Positions 25,172 to 33,153 of a stretch of 64,000 bases of DNA are shown one piece after another (within the stretch, counting starts at the first letter, position 1; each line of letters opens with the position of its first letter). The notes under the pieces are model-generated. The model made no database searches, was not told where the DNA came from, and saw only the letters and a program-made list of their open reading frames with translations. Origin of the DNA: SYLG01 sp965226945 (GTDB lineage Bacteria > Planctomycetota > Planctomycetia > Gemmatales > Gemmataceae); NCBI GenBank assembly GCA_965226945.1, contig OZ245717.1, positions 2,790,001 to 2,854,000 on the forward strand, in the 5' to 3' direction. Position numbers and translations under genes: made by a program.

Positions 25172-25765
25172 TCAAACCGGCACTCGCCCTCGTTCCCGGT
25201 CGATGGCCGCGATCACATCCGCCAGATGAGTCGACTGAGGATGCAAACCGATCCAGTCGCCATCCTTGAAGCGCAGATAATGATGGCCCATGTGCCGCCG
25301 CTCCGGCGGGTGGGAGTGCAGCTTGGCAATCTCGGCAATGGAGCGAGTGAACCAGGTGTTCCAGTCGCGCAACTGAAATTCCAGACGGCCAGGGGAATAG
25401 CGCAAACGCGTGACCGTGCGCTGGTGGATCCGGTAAGCCCCCATCGCCGACCAGAAGAAAAAGACAAAACCAAGCGCCGCCAACGGCAGAAACACCCAGA
25501 CTCCCCGCAAAGGTGGGGCATAGCCATGCCAACGCTCGCTCAACTCCCAAAGTCCGGCAAATCCCAAGGCCCCCAAGGACACCAGCCAGCCGATCGCAAT
25601 GACCAGGATCACCAGCCATTCGAACGACCAAAGCAGCCAGTGAGAGGGAAAATACTCCAGCTCGATGGCGATTTCGGCCTGATCGCCCACGGGGGACAAT
25701 GCGGCTTCCTCGCCATGCTCTGGCTTCTTTTGGCCCGATTTGAGATCCGGTAAGCGACTTTTCAT
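25172..25765 (-). CDS. Two-helix membrane protein co-translated with GH5
   Basis: The ATG at 25765 overlaps the stop of the glycosidase gene by four bases (ATGA), which decides the start; a longer version would run inside that gene. The 197-residue product has a charged N-terminus, two membrane segments (about 45-75 and 90-115) and a soluble C-terminal domain with the phrase GRLEFQLRDWNTWFTRSI and a His-rich patch (HSHPPERRHMGHHY). The topology resembles PH-domain-like or YdbS-type membrane proteins in outline only. Function unknown; translational coupling suggests that it is made with the glycosidase. Confidence 0.75.
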   Translation of the reverse strand: MKSRLPDLKSGQKKPEHGEEAALSPVGDQAEIAIELEYFPSHWLLWSFEWLVILVIAIGWLVSLGALGFAGLWELSERWHGYAPPLRGVWVFLPLAALGFVFFFWSAMGAYRIHQRTVTRLRYSPGRLEFQLRDWNTWFTRSIAEIAKLHSHPPERRHMGHHYLRFKDGDWIGLHPQSTHLADVIAAIDRERGRVPV

Positions 25766-26805
25766 GGGTGAATCAGCGCCGACAACAGTTTTGGCTTCCA
25801 CTGATCGGTTTTAGGATCGTAGGCGCCAAAGCCCGAGCAAAATTCCCAATAGGCCCGGCTAAAACCGAGGCTCTGGGCCTCATCTTCGATAAAAGCGGTC
25901 CAGAGCGCGCGCGATTCCAGATCGGCGGCTTCGTAGGCGCCGAACTCCCCCAGAAAAATCGGCCGCTTTTGCGCCTTGCCCCAGGCGGCCGCTTTCTCCA
26001 GCGACTTGCGAATGGCCGCCTTCTCCGGCTCGGTCCCCTTCCAGGTGCGGCCTTTCCATTTCTTCGATTCCGGCGCCCAGGGGGCATCTTGATGGGTGAA
26101 TTCAAACGGGTCGTAAAAGTGCACGGTGACAATCAGGTTGTCGTCTTCTCGCGGTAGCTGCAACTTATCCAGGGCCCAGATCGCATTCCACGATCCGGGT
26201 CCCACAATCACGGGCCGCTCGGGATGACTCTTGCGCACGACCGCCAGTACTTTGGCTAAAACATCATTCCATTTTTCATTAGTCAATTTATCGTGAGGTT
26301 CGTTGAGCAGTTCCAAATAGACCTGCTTCGGCTGGCCGCGATAGCGCGTTGCAATCTGTTCCCAAAGGCTGAGTAAACGAGGAAGTTCCCCTTCTGGGTT
26401 CTGATCCATTTCCCCGTGGCGGTGAATGTTGACGATGATGTTCAGGCGATTTTTGAGCGCCTGCTCGATCGCCCAGTCGACCCGGGCCGCGAAGACCGGA
26501 TCGATCGTGAAGGGGGCTTCTTTTTTCGCATGCGCCGACCATTTGATGGGCAAGCGCACCGTGTCGAAACCGGCCTTCTTGATCGCTGCAAAGTAGCTCG
26601 GTTTGAGGGTGACGCCCCAGGCCCCTTCGGCATCCGCTTCCAGGCAATTGCCCAGGTTGATGCCGCGGCCAAGCGTCCGATTCATTTGCGCGATTCGGCT
26701 TTCCTTGGCCGCCGAATCTTGAGCGCAAACTTTTTGCGAGATGGGTGCAAGCAAAAGAAGAAACGCGCAGAACCCAGCCATGGGCGCCCATTTTCTCAGG
26801 AGCAT
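25762..26805 (-). CDS. Secreted glycoside hydrolase family 5
   Basis: A 347-residue protein with a signal peptide (about 1-28, ending KVCAQD) and a (beta/alpha)8 cellulase-type domain. The acid/base glutamate is E169 in LELLNEP and the nucleophile E287 in IFLGEFG; other family marks are RGINLGN near residue 48, INIHRHG near 127-131 and TVHFYDPFEFTH. A GAGGGGGA ribosome-binding site precedes the ATG. It is likely to cleave beta-1,4-linked glucans or related polysaccharides outside the cytoplasm; the exact substrate (cellulose, mannan, xyloglucan) is not visible. It follows the hydroxyproline operon by 54 bases and may be transcribed with it. Confidence 0.92.
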   Translation of the reverse strand: MLLRKWAPMAGFCAFLLLLAPISQKVCAQDSAAKESRIAQMNRTLGRGINLGNCLEADAEGAWGVTLKPSYFAAIKKAGFDTVRLPIKWSAHAKKEAPFTIDPVFAARVDWAIEQALKNRLNIIVNIHRHGEMDQNPEGELPRLLSLWEQIATRYRGQPKQVYLELLNEPHDKLTNEKWNDVLAKVLAVVRKSHPERPVIVGPGSWNAIWALDKLQLPREDDNLIVTVHFYDPFEFTHQDAPWAPESKKWKGRTWKGTEPEKAAIRKSLEKAAAWGKAQKRPIFLGEFGAYEAADLESRALWTAFIEDEAQSLGFSRAYWEFCSGFGAYDPKTDQWKPKLLSALIHP

Positions 26806-26859
26806 AGATCCCCCTCGCTCGCAACCCCCCGAGGCTGAAATTGAGCCTCGGCTCCACCA

Positions 26860-28443
26860 TCAATCCCCCATGTACTTGATCCAGCGGTTGTTCACCAACC
26901 TCAAGATGGCAAGCGGATTGCTTTCCTTGAGTTCGTCGGGCAGAAACTCTTCCGGAGCATTTTGCCAGCAGGCAGGCCGGGCAAAGCGCGTGATCGCCCG
27001 GGTACCGACCGAGGTGCTGCGCCCATCGGCGGTTGCCGGATAGGGGCCGCCGTGGTTCATCGCATGGCAAACCTCGACGCCGGTGGGAAAACCGTTGAAC
27101 ACCAGACGGCCGACCCGGGCGCCTAGCACGCGGGCCACTTCCGGAACAAGATTTTCGTCGGCGACGCCGAATTGAATCGTGCCGGTAAGCTGGCCATCGA
27201 GCGCCTCGATCACTTCCACGATCCCCTGCTGGGAATCGCAAAGAATCGCAAGCGTCGCCGGCCCAAACACTTCTTCAAGCAATCCGGGTTGCTTGAGGAA
27301 ATTGGCCTGGCTCGTGACGAGCAAGGTCGCCCCCGCTTGCCGCGGACCCGGCTCGACCCTGGTGCGGACTTCGACTCCGGGAATGGAAGCAAACCGGGTC
27401 AAACCCTCGTTGAATTCATGGCAGATCGACGCGGTGAGCATGGCGCCAGGAGAGACCTTGGCCAGATGCTCGCCCAGCTTGGCCAAAAACGAATCGGTTA
27501 GCTCTCCCTTCTGCAGGAGCACAAGCCCTGGATTGGTGCAGAACTGGCCAACGCCCAGGGTGACCGATCCGGCCAGGCCCGAAGCGATCGAATCGATCCG
27601 GTCGCGAAGGGCGCCGGGCAGGACCACGATCGGGTTAATACTCCCCATTTCGGCGTAGACGGGAATGGGGTGCGTGCGGCCCGCGGCAGCGTCCATAAGG
27701 GCCCGGCCCCCCGACCTCGAACCGGTGAAGCCGACGGCCTGAATCGCCGGGTCCTTGACCAGTTTCATGCCGACGGTGCGGCCCGGTCCGAACAACAGGG
27801 AGAAGGAACCTTCAGGCAACTTGGCCGCGCGCACGCATTCGACAACGACTCGGCCGACCAGGGCCGAGGTCGCCATGTGCCCTTGATGCGCTTTCACGAT
27901 GACCGGGCATCCCGCGGCAAAGGCCGAGGCGGTATCGCCACCGGCGACCGAAAAGGCCAGCGGGAAATTGCTCGAACTGAAGACCGCCACGGGACCTAGC
28001 GGCACGAGCATCGAACGCACATCGGGCTTGGGCAGGGGTTGCCGGGACGGGTCGGCATGATCGATGCGGCAATCGCGCCACCAGCCTTCTTCGACGAGCG
28101 TCGCGAACAGTTTCAGTTGACCGCAGGTGCGCCCGATTTCCCCCTGAATGCGGCCAGCCGGCAACGCGGTTTCACGCGTGGCCAGTTCCACGATCTGGGC
28201 CGATTTGGCTTCAATACCCTGCGCAACGGAGCGTAGAAAGGCCGCCCGCGCCTTGGAGCCAAGAGCCGCCCAAGGACCTGCGGCGGCCTTCGCCAGCGCG
28301 ATCGCCTTGTCGACTTCGGCATCGCTGGCCCAGGCAAATTCCGGTCCGAAAAACTCGCCCGAAGCCGGGTCGTAGGGCTTCGCCCCCTTCCCCTCGGCAC
28401 CTTCGCCAAAACCGATCAAAGAAACGCCGCGAATATCGGACAT
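26860..28443 (-). CDS. Alpha-ketoglutarate semialdehyde dehydrogenase
   Basis: An NADP-type aldehyde dehydrogenase that would oxidise 2,5-dioxopentanoate to 2-oxoglutarate, the last step of hydroxyproline and some sugar-acid pathways. The ATG at 28443 has AAGGA eight bases upstream; the frame is open far beyond but overlaps the deaminase gene. The 527-residue product has the active-site cysteine C302 in GVGQFCTNPGLV, general base E265 in YAEMGSINP, N159 in FSSSNFPLAF, and K184 in VIVKAHQGHM. The Q-F-C-T-N-P-G-L-V signature is characteristic of this subgroup rather than of betaine or succinate semialdehyde enzymes. It is the last gene of the hydroxyproline operon. Confidence 0.9.
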   Translation of the reverse strand: MSDIRGVSLIGFGEGAEGKGAKPYDPASGEFFGPEFAWASDAEVDKAIALAKAAAGPWAALGSKARAAFLRSVAQGIEAKSAQIVELATRETALPAGRIQGEIGRTCGQLKLFATLVEEGWWRDCRIDHADPSRQPLPKPDVRSMLVPLGPVAVFSSSNFPLAFSVAGGDTASAFAAGCPVIVKAHQGHMATSALVGRVVVECVRAAKLPEGSFSLLFGPGRTVGMKLVKDPAIQAVGFTGSRSGGRALMDAAAGRTHPIPVYAEMGSINPIVVLPGALRDRIDSIASGLAGSVTLGVGQFCTNPGLVLLQKGELTDSFLAKLGEHLAKVSPGAMLTASICHEFNEGLTRFASIPGVEVRTRVEPGPRQAGATLLVTSQANFLKQPGLLEEVFGPATLAILCDSQQGIVEVIEALDGQLTGTIQFGVADENLVPEVARVLGARVGRLVFNGFPTGVEVCHAMNHGGPYPATADGRSTSVGTRAITRFARPACWQNAPEEFLPDELKESNPLAILRLVNNRWIKYMGD

Positions 28444-28538
28444 AATCAAGATCCTTATTATCTTTGTTCGCCGGAGAGGGAGTCTGGGGGCCGGGCTTTC
28501 GCCATTTGGTTGAAAAAGAACGCAGCCCCCCGATGCCA

Positions 28539-29432
28539 TTAAATCTTGGGCCGCTTCGCCAGATGCTCGCGGATGATCTTGAGCGCTTCCTCGCGTTCGG
28601 CGCCCGTCAGCACCAGCCGAGGCGGGCGTACCCGTTCGCTGCCCATGCCGACTTCCTGCTGCACCAGCTTGATCAGTTGCACGAACTTGACGACAACATC
28701 CATGCGCAACAAGGGTAAGAACCACTTGTAAAGGTCGTAGGCCTTGTCCATGCCGCCTTCTTTGGCCTGGTTGAACAGTGCAACCGACTCGGCGGGCAAA
28801 GCATTGACCAGGCCGGCGATCCAGCCGACCGCGCCGGCTTCGACGCCTTCCACAATCATGTCGTCCACGCCGACCGTCAGCGCCAGGCGGTCGCCCACTT
28901 CGGCCTTGATGGCCGCCAGACGGCGCACATCGGCGCTTGATTCCTTGACCGCATGAAGATTGGAATGCTCTTTCGCCAATTCGGCGATCTGGACAGGAAG
29001 ATAGTCGGTCTTGTAGGCGATCGGATTGTTGTAAAGCATGCACGAAAGCGGCGTCGCCTTGATGACGGCCGCGACATGCGCTTTCATTTCGCGCCAGTCG
29101 GTCGAGTAAACATAGGGGGGAAGCACCATCAACCCCTTGCAACCGACTTCCGAGGCGGCGCGGGCCAAAGTCACCGCTTCAGCGGTGCTCAGGGCCGCGA
29201 CACCGGCCACGACGGGGGCTCGGTTGTTGAGCGCCTTGACGCACGTGCGCAGGACCTCGACCTTTTCCGGCAGGGCCAGAGTGCTTCCTTCGCCGAGGGA
29301 GCCGAGCGCCACGACGCCGGTGCAGCCATTGTCGATGAACCAGTTGGCATGGCGGGCCACGAAGTCGTGATCGACCGATCCATCCTCACGAAAGCCCGTG
29401 GTCATCGCCGGAATTACGCCTTGCCACTTCAT
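28539..29432 (-). CDS. DapA-family lyase, probable Pyr4H2C deaminase
   Basis: A 297-residue class I aldolase-fold protein. The Schiff-base lysine is K163 in HAVKESS and the catalytic tyrosine Y134 in MLYNNP; GSLGEG at 44-49 corresponds to the GTTGE loop of dihydrodipicolinate synthases. In the context of epimerase and D-hydroxyproline dehydrogenase genes, the likely reaction is deamination of 1-pyrroline-4-hydroxy-2-carboxylate to 2,5-dioxopentanoate, the substrate of the next gene's enzyme. Sequence alone would not separate this from other DapA-family lyases. GGAG precedes the ATG, which overlaps the upstream stop (ATGA). Confidence 0.85.
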   Translation of the reverse strand: MKWQGVIPAMTTGFREDGSVDHDFVARHANWFIDNGCTGVVALGSLGEGSTLALPEKVEVLRTCVKALNNRAPVVAGVAALSTAEAVTLARAASEVGCKGLMVLPPYVYSTDWREMKAHVAAVIKATPLSCMLYNNPIAYKTDYLPVQIAELAKEHSNLHAVKESSADVRRLAAIKAEVGDRLALTVGVDDMIVEGVEAGAVGWIAGLVNALPAESVALFNQAKEGGMDKAYDLYKWFLPLLRMDVVVKFVQLIKLVQQEVGMGSERVRPPRLVLTGAEREEALKIIREHLAKRPKI

Positions 29433-30736
29433 GAATTCATCTCCGTCTTATCCAGTTCCAACAAAGTGCTGCCCTTGCACGGAAGAATGGGGGGGCGAAC
29501 CGATTCTACTCCCCATCCATAGATCGTCTGCGCGGCCGGACCACAAACCCGGCCCTGGCAGGGGCCCATGCCGCACCGTGTTTGCAATTTGGCCTCGCGC
29601 CACGAATCGTGCCGGCAGAGGCCCTCATGAGGGATATCTTCGCAACGACAGACGATCGTGTCCCCCTGAATTTGCCGCTTGAGCTCTTCGCGAGGGGAGA
29701 AGGTCGCATCCAACAGCCGGGAAAAGCGCTCCCAGCGAGGCAGCGCCCCCACATGATGGGCAAACAATTCGTGAAGATTCAGGGCCGCCAGGGCTGCCAG
29801 TTGCCCCTGAATGAGAGCCCGGTCGGCGCCTCCCACCCCCGTGCATTCCCCCACGGCGAAGATTTTCTTTTCGCTCGTTCTTAATTCTTGATCGATTGCA
29901 ATTCGACCCGCCGAGTCGATTCTGCAGCCCAGGAGGGCCGCCAGTTCCGTATTGGGCACCAGGTGCGCACCGATGGCCAAAAGATCACAGTCGATGCGCC
30001 GGGTGCGAGCGCCATCGGTCAATTCGACCCATTCCAGCTTTTCGGTTCCCCCGGCGCGCTTGATCCAGGTGCCGTGGGATTGAGGGATCGACCAGAGCTT
30101 CGCGAAAAAGCGCAGGCCTTCGAAGAGTTTTTCTGGGTAAGCCGCCAGATGCAGCGCGAAATAGGCGAGCCGCCACCAAGCAGCCTGTTCGGCGATTTCC
30201 AGAACCTTGGCGCCGAATTTCTTTGCGGTCGCGGCGACCGGAAACATCAAGGGCCCACTTCCGGCGATGACCAGCCGCTTGCCCTTGACCGGCCAACCCG
30301 ATTTCATCATCGCCTGCAAACCACCGATGCCGCTGATTCCGGGCAAGGTCCATCCGGGAAACGGCACAAACCGCTCCCGCGCGCCCGTGGCCAGGATGAT
30401 CGTCTCGGCGGCGACCCGCATCGTGCCTTTCGCGGTTTCCAACAGCAGAGTGTGGCCGGAATCTGCACCGATGACCTGACCTTGCACCGGTTCGATCGAT
30501 TCATGATTGAGCCGTTCGATCCATCTCTGGGCGACCGGGTCGCTTTTTTGCGACCCGCGCCAGATTTGCCCACCGGGCGCCGGTTGCTCATCGATCAGAA
30601 CGATCCGTTCCCCGGCAGGCAACTGTTCCGAGGCGGTGACCGCCGCGGCGATGCCCCCGGGACCAGAGCCGACAACGGCGAGGCGGGCAAGAAGCGTTTC
30701 CCTCTTGGGAGGTTTGGTGCGGGAGGTGGTTTTCAT
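29429..30736 (-). CDS. D-hydroxyproline dehydrogenase, NAD(P)/FAD subunit (HcnB-like)
   Basis: The start at 30736 overlaps the stop of the ferredoxin-like subunit (ATGA). The 435-residue product begins with a dinucleotide-binding motif VVGSGPGG (residues 21-28), continues as a pyridine-nucleotide-disulfide-type FAD protein (ATGARERFVPFPGWTLPGI, and ADRALIQGQLAAL), and ends with a BFD-like [2Fe-2S] domain containing CRCEDI and, further on, CGMGPCQGRVCG. This matches the alpha subunit of hydrogen-cyanide-synthase-like and D-hydroxyproline dehydrogenase complexes, which pass electrons from the flavin subunit to the respiratory chain. The deaminase gene follows with a four-base overlap. Confidence 0.88.
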   Translation of the reverse strand: MKTTSRTKPPKRETLLARLAVVGSGPGGIAAAVTASEQLPAGERIVLIDEQPAPGGQIWRGSQKSDPVAQRWIERLNHESIEPVQGQVIGADSGHTLLLETAKGTMRVAAETIILATGARERFVPFPGWTLPGISGIGGLQAMMKSGWPVKGKRLVIAGSGPLMFPVAATAKKFGAKVLEIAEQAAWWRLAYFALHLAAYPEKLFEGLRFFAKLWSIPQSHGTWIKRAGGTEKLEWVELTDGARTRRIDCDLLAIGAHLVPNTELAALLGCRIDSAGRIAIDQELRTSEKKIFAVGECTGVGGADRALIQGQLAALAALNLHELFAHHVGALPRWERFSRLLDATFSPREELKRQIQGDTIVCRCEDIPHEGLCRHDSWREAKLQTRCGMGPCQGRVCGPAAQTIYGWGVESVRPPILPCKGSTLLELDKTEMNS

Positions 30737-30993
30737 GCAACGCCCCCCGTGCGGATTTCCATGCCTGTGCGCGCGGTAATCATGCATGAGCGTTGATGGG
30801 GAACGCCATCGATCTCGACCCGGCACTCCTGGCAAATCCCCATTCCGCAAAGCGCGCCGCGGGGCTCTCCCTTGATCGACAGGCGCGTGATCAGGATTCC
30901 GGCGACGCCGATGGCGCCGAGCACGGTGGTTCCGGTTTCGACCTGAACGGCGCGGCCATTGATGCGCACCTCGGTTGCAAGGGTCTCAAGCAT
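30733..30993 (-). CDS. D-hydroxyproline dehydrogenase, (2Fe-2S) subunit (HcnA-like)
   Basis: A small 86-residue ferredoxin-like subunit. AAGGAGG lies seven bases upstream of the ATG at 30993, which overlaps the preceding stop by eight bases. Four cysteines, C49, C54, C57 and C70 (ALCGMGICQEC...QRSC), match the plant-type [2Fe-2S] pattern of HcnA and the gamma subunits of heteromeric amino-acid dehydrogenases. It should sit between the two flavoproteins encoded on either side and shuttle electrons between them. A longer frame upstream is open but lies within the neighbouring gene. Confidence 0.88.
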   Translation of the reverse strand: MLETLATEVRINGRAVQVETGTTVLGAIGVAGILITRLSIKGEPRGALCGMGICQECRVEIDGVPHQRSCMITARTGMEIRTGGVA

Positions 30994-32176
30994 GGGCCGC
31001 CTCCTTGGTACCGGTTTGGGAAAATCGGCTTGGATCGAATGGCCCCCAGGCAATCGCCGGCGGATGTCCCAGAAGCCGGTCCACTAGCAGGCGCGCCGTC
31101 CCCAGGGAGGTGGTGATGCCCAACCCCTCATGCCCCGTTGCAAGCCATAAACGTTCATGACCGGCAACCGGTCCAATCAGGGGAACCTTATCGGGAGTCG
31201 ACGCGCGAAAACCGGTCCAAACGCGCAGGCACGATAAGTCGCCAAGTCCAGGCATATATTCCAGCGCGCGGGCCATCATCCGCTTGAGGATCGCTGGATC
31301 CACGGCCGGATCGGTCGCATCGTACTGGCGCGACGAGCCGATCAAAATCTGACCGGTCTTGCGCGGCTGCACATTGAAGGCCACGCTGTCGCGGCTGCTC
31401 TTGTGCGCGCTTTTGAGATACCCCAATTCCACGACCTGATGGCGCAGCCAGCCGGGATAGCGGTCAGTAATGACAAGGTGGCCCTTGCGTGGGCGCACCT
31501 CAATTCCTTGAACCAATCCGATCGAGCCGATCCCCGCGGCGACGACCACGGTTTGCCCCATCACCTTGGAGCCGTCGGTCAAAAGAACGACCCCATCTTC
31601 GATGGCTTGAACGGGGGTGCGGCGCTTCAGTACCGCCCCCAGGGCGCGAGCTTTTTCCAGCATCCAATCGGTTGCACAGGGCGGATAGATGACCGCGTCG
31701 CCGGGAACTTGCAAACCTCCCGCAAGCCCTGGCCTGAGATTGGGTTCAATCTGATAGAGCTTTTCCCTGCCGATCGCTTGCGCATCGATGCCAAGCCCTT
31801 GATAAAAGGCTTGCTTGCGATCGACCTCGGCCATCTCTTCGTCATCGGCGGCAACCCAGAGCGTTCCGCACGGATCGTATTCCACGGTGCTGGGCAAGTC
31901 GGCGCGGACCTCGCGCCACATTTGACACGACAAGTGGGTCAGGGCAATCTGCGCGGGAGAGTCATCCATCACCACGAGATGGCCCATTCCCGCCGCCGTG
32001 GCGCCCGATGCGGGGAACTGCCCTTCCAGAATGGTGACAGAGAGGCCCGCCTCGGCGGCCTTCCAGGCGCAGGCGGCCCCGACGATGCCCGCACCCACAA
32101 TGACCAGATCAGTCTTTGCGCACGAAGGGGACTTCTCGGCGTTTCCGGTTCTTGCGAGGGTTTCAAGCGGGCTCAT
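30986..32176 (-). CDS. D-hydroxyproline dehydrogenase, DAO-type FAD subunit (HcnC-like)
   Basis: The start at 32176 overlaps the epimerase stop (ATGA); the longer upstream frame runs antisense-free through the epimerase gene and is not credible. The product has 396 residues with an N-terminal ADP-binding fold (LVIVGAGIVGAACAWKAAEAG, residues 24-44 read in two parts) and the D-amino-acid-oxidase/glycine-oxidase C-terminal signature GHEGLGITTSLGTARLL. It would oxidise cis-4-hydroxy-D-proline to 1-pyrroline-4-hydroxy-2-carboxylate within a three-subunit membrane-linked enzyme. It overlaps the ferredoxin-like gene by eight bases. Confidence 0.88.
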   Translation of the reverse strand: MSPLETLARTGNAEKSPSCAKTDLVIVGAGIVGAACAWKAAEAGLSVTILEGQFPASGATAAGMGHLVVMDDSPAQIALTHLSCQMWREVRADLPSTVEYDPCGTLWVAADDEEMAEVDRKQAFYQGLGIDAQAIGREKLYQIEPNLRPGLAGGLQVPGDAVIYPPCATDWMLEKARALGAVLKRRTPVQAIEDGVVLLTDGSKVMGQTVVVAAGIGSIGLVQGIEVRPRKGHLVITDRYPGWLRHQVVELGYLKSAHKSSRDSVAFNVQPRKTGQILIGSSRQYDATDPAVDPAILKRMMARALEYMPGLGDLSCLRVWTGFRASTPDKVPLIGPVAGHERLWLATGHEGLGITTSLGTARLLVDRLLGHPPAIAWGPFDPSRFSQTGTKEAAHA

Positions 32177-33105
32177 GCCCGGATTCCCCAGCAAAAAGGA
32201 TCGGTCGGATCGAGCAAGAGAGTGCTTTCCCCGTTGACCCAGGCCTGGCCCGTGATGCTCGGCACAATCGTGTCGCCCAAACGGCGATAGCGCGCAGTGA
32301 AGGCGGTGCCCAGAATCCCTTCTTGCACCCAGGGGTCCCCCTCGGCCAGTTTCCCTTCGGCCGCCAGGCAGGCGACCTTCGCGCTGGTGCCGGTGCCGCA
32401 AGGCGATCGGTCGTAAGCGCGCCCCGGGCATAACACAAAATTACGCCCGTTCCCGCCGGGGTTTCCGGCGGGGCCAACAAGCTCGACATGATCGACCTCG
32501 GGAAACCCGGACGCGTTCACCGCCTGGCGAATCGCCCAGGAGCGCTCGGTCAACTCTTCGATATGCGCGATCTTTAAAGGGATCGCTCCGGGGTCGGTCA
32601 AGAAAAACCAGTTGCCCCCCCAGGCGACATCTCCCTTGATCTTTCCCAGGCCGGGAACCTCGATCTCGACGCCCGCCGCCTTGCGGTAGCTGGCCACATT
32701 GGTCAACGTGACCGAGCCATCGTCATGGAGCTGCGCCGTGACCCGGCCGACGGGAGTTTCGAAATGATGAAACCCCTGACCGATTCGGCCCAAGTGGGCG
32801 AGCGCCGCCACCACGCCGATCATTCCATGGCCGCACATGCCCAGGTAGCCGACATTGTTGAAAAAGACGATCGCCGCGGCGACACCTGGATCGACTGGCT
32901 TGAGCACCAAGGCCCCCACCATCACATCCGAACCGCGCGGTTCGTTGACGATGGCGCTACGAAAATCGTCGAACTGTGTTTGAAACCGTTCACGGTAAAA
33001 GATCGCATCGGTATGACCCAGATCGGGCCCGCCGCCGATCACGACGCGCGTCGGTTCCCCCGCGGTATGCGTGTCGACCACTTCGATCCGTTTGAGCGAT
33101 TTCAT
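32173..33105 (-). CDS. 4-hydroxyproline 2-epimerase (proline racemase family)
   Basis: A 310-residue proline racemase-family enzyme. Both catalytic cysteines are present, C91 in GMCGHGMIG and C236 in DRSPCGTGTSAK, which argues for a racemase or epimerase and against the Cys/Thr dehydratases of the same family. It would convert trans-4-hydroxy-L-proline to cis-4-hydroxy-D-proline, the substrate of the dehydrogenase encoded next. The ATG at 33105 (AGGT four bases upstream) is preferred; an ATG at 33129 is possible. The gene starts 48 bases after the Xaa-Pro peptidase gene. Confidence 0.88.
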   Translation of the reverse strand: MKSLKRIEVVDTHTAGEPTRVVIGGGPDLGHTDAIFYRERFQTQFDDFRSAIVNEPRGSDVMVGALVLKPVDPGVAAAIVFFNNVGYLGMCGHGMIGVVAALAHLGRIGQGFHHFETPVGRVTAQLHDDGSVTLTNVASYRKAAGVEIEVPGLGKIKGDVAWGGNWFFLTDPGAIPLKIAHIEELTERSWAIRQAVNASGFPEVDHVELVGPAGNPGGNGRNFVLCPGRAYDRSPCGTGTSAKVACLAAEGKLAEGDPWVQEGILGTAFTARYRRLGDTIVPSITGQAWVNGESTLLLDPTDPFCWGIRA

Positions 33106-33153
33106 CGCGACCTGACCCCACAGCCCCATGGCAACCGAACGTTTTTGCTCACT

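Noticed and set aside
28444..29142. N-terminal extension of the aldehyde dehydrogenase by 233 codons
   Set aside because: It overlaps the DapA-family gene out of frame and has no aldehyde dehydrogenase-like sequence before MSDIRGVSLIG.
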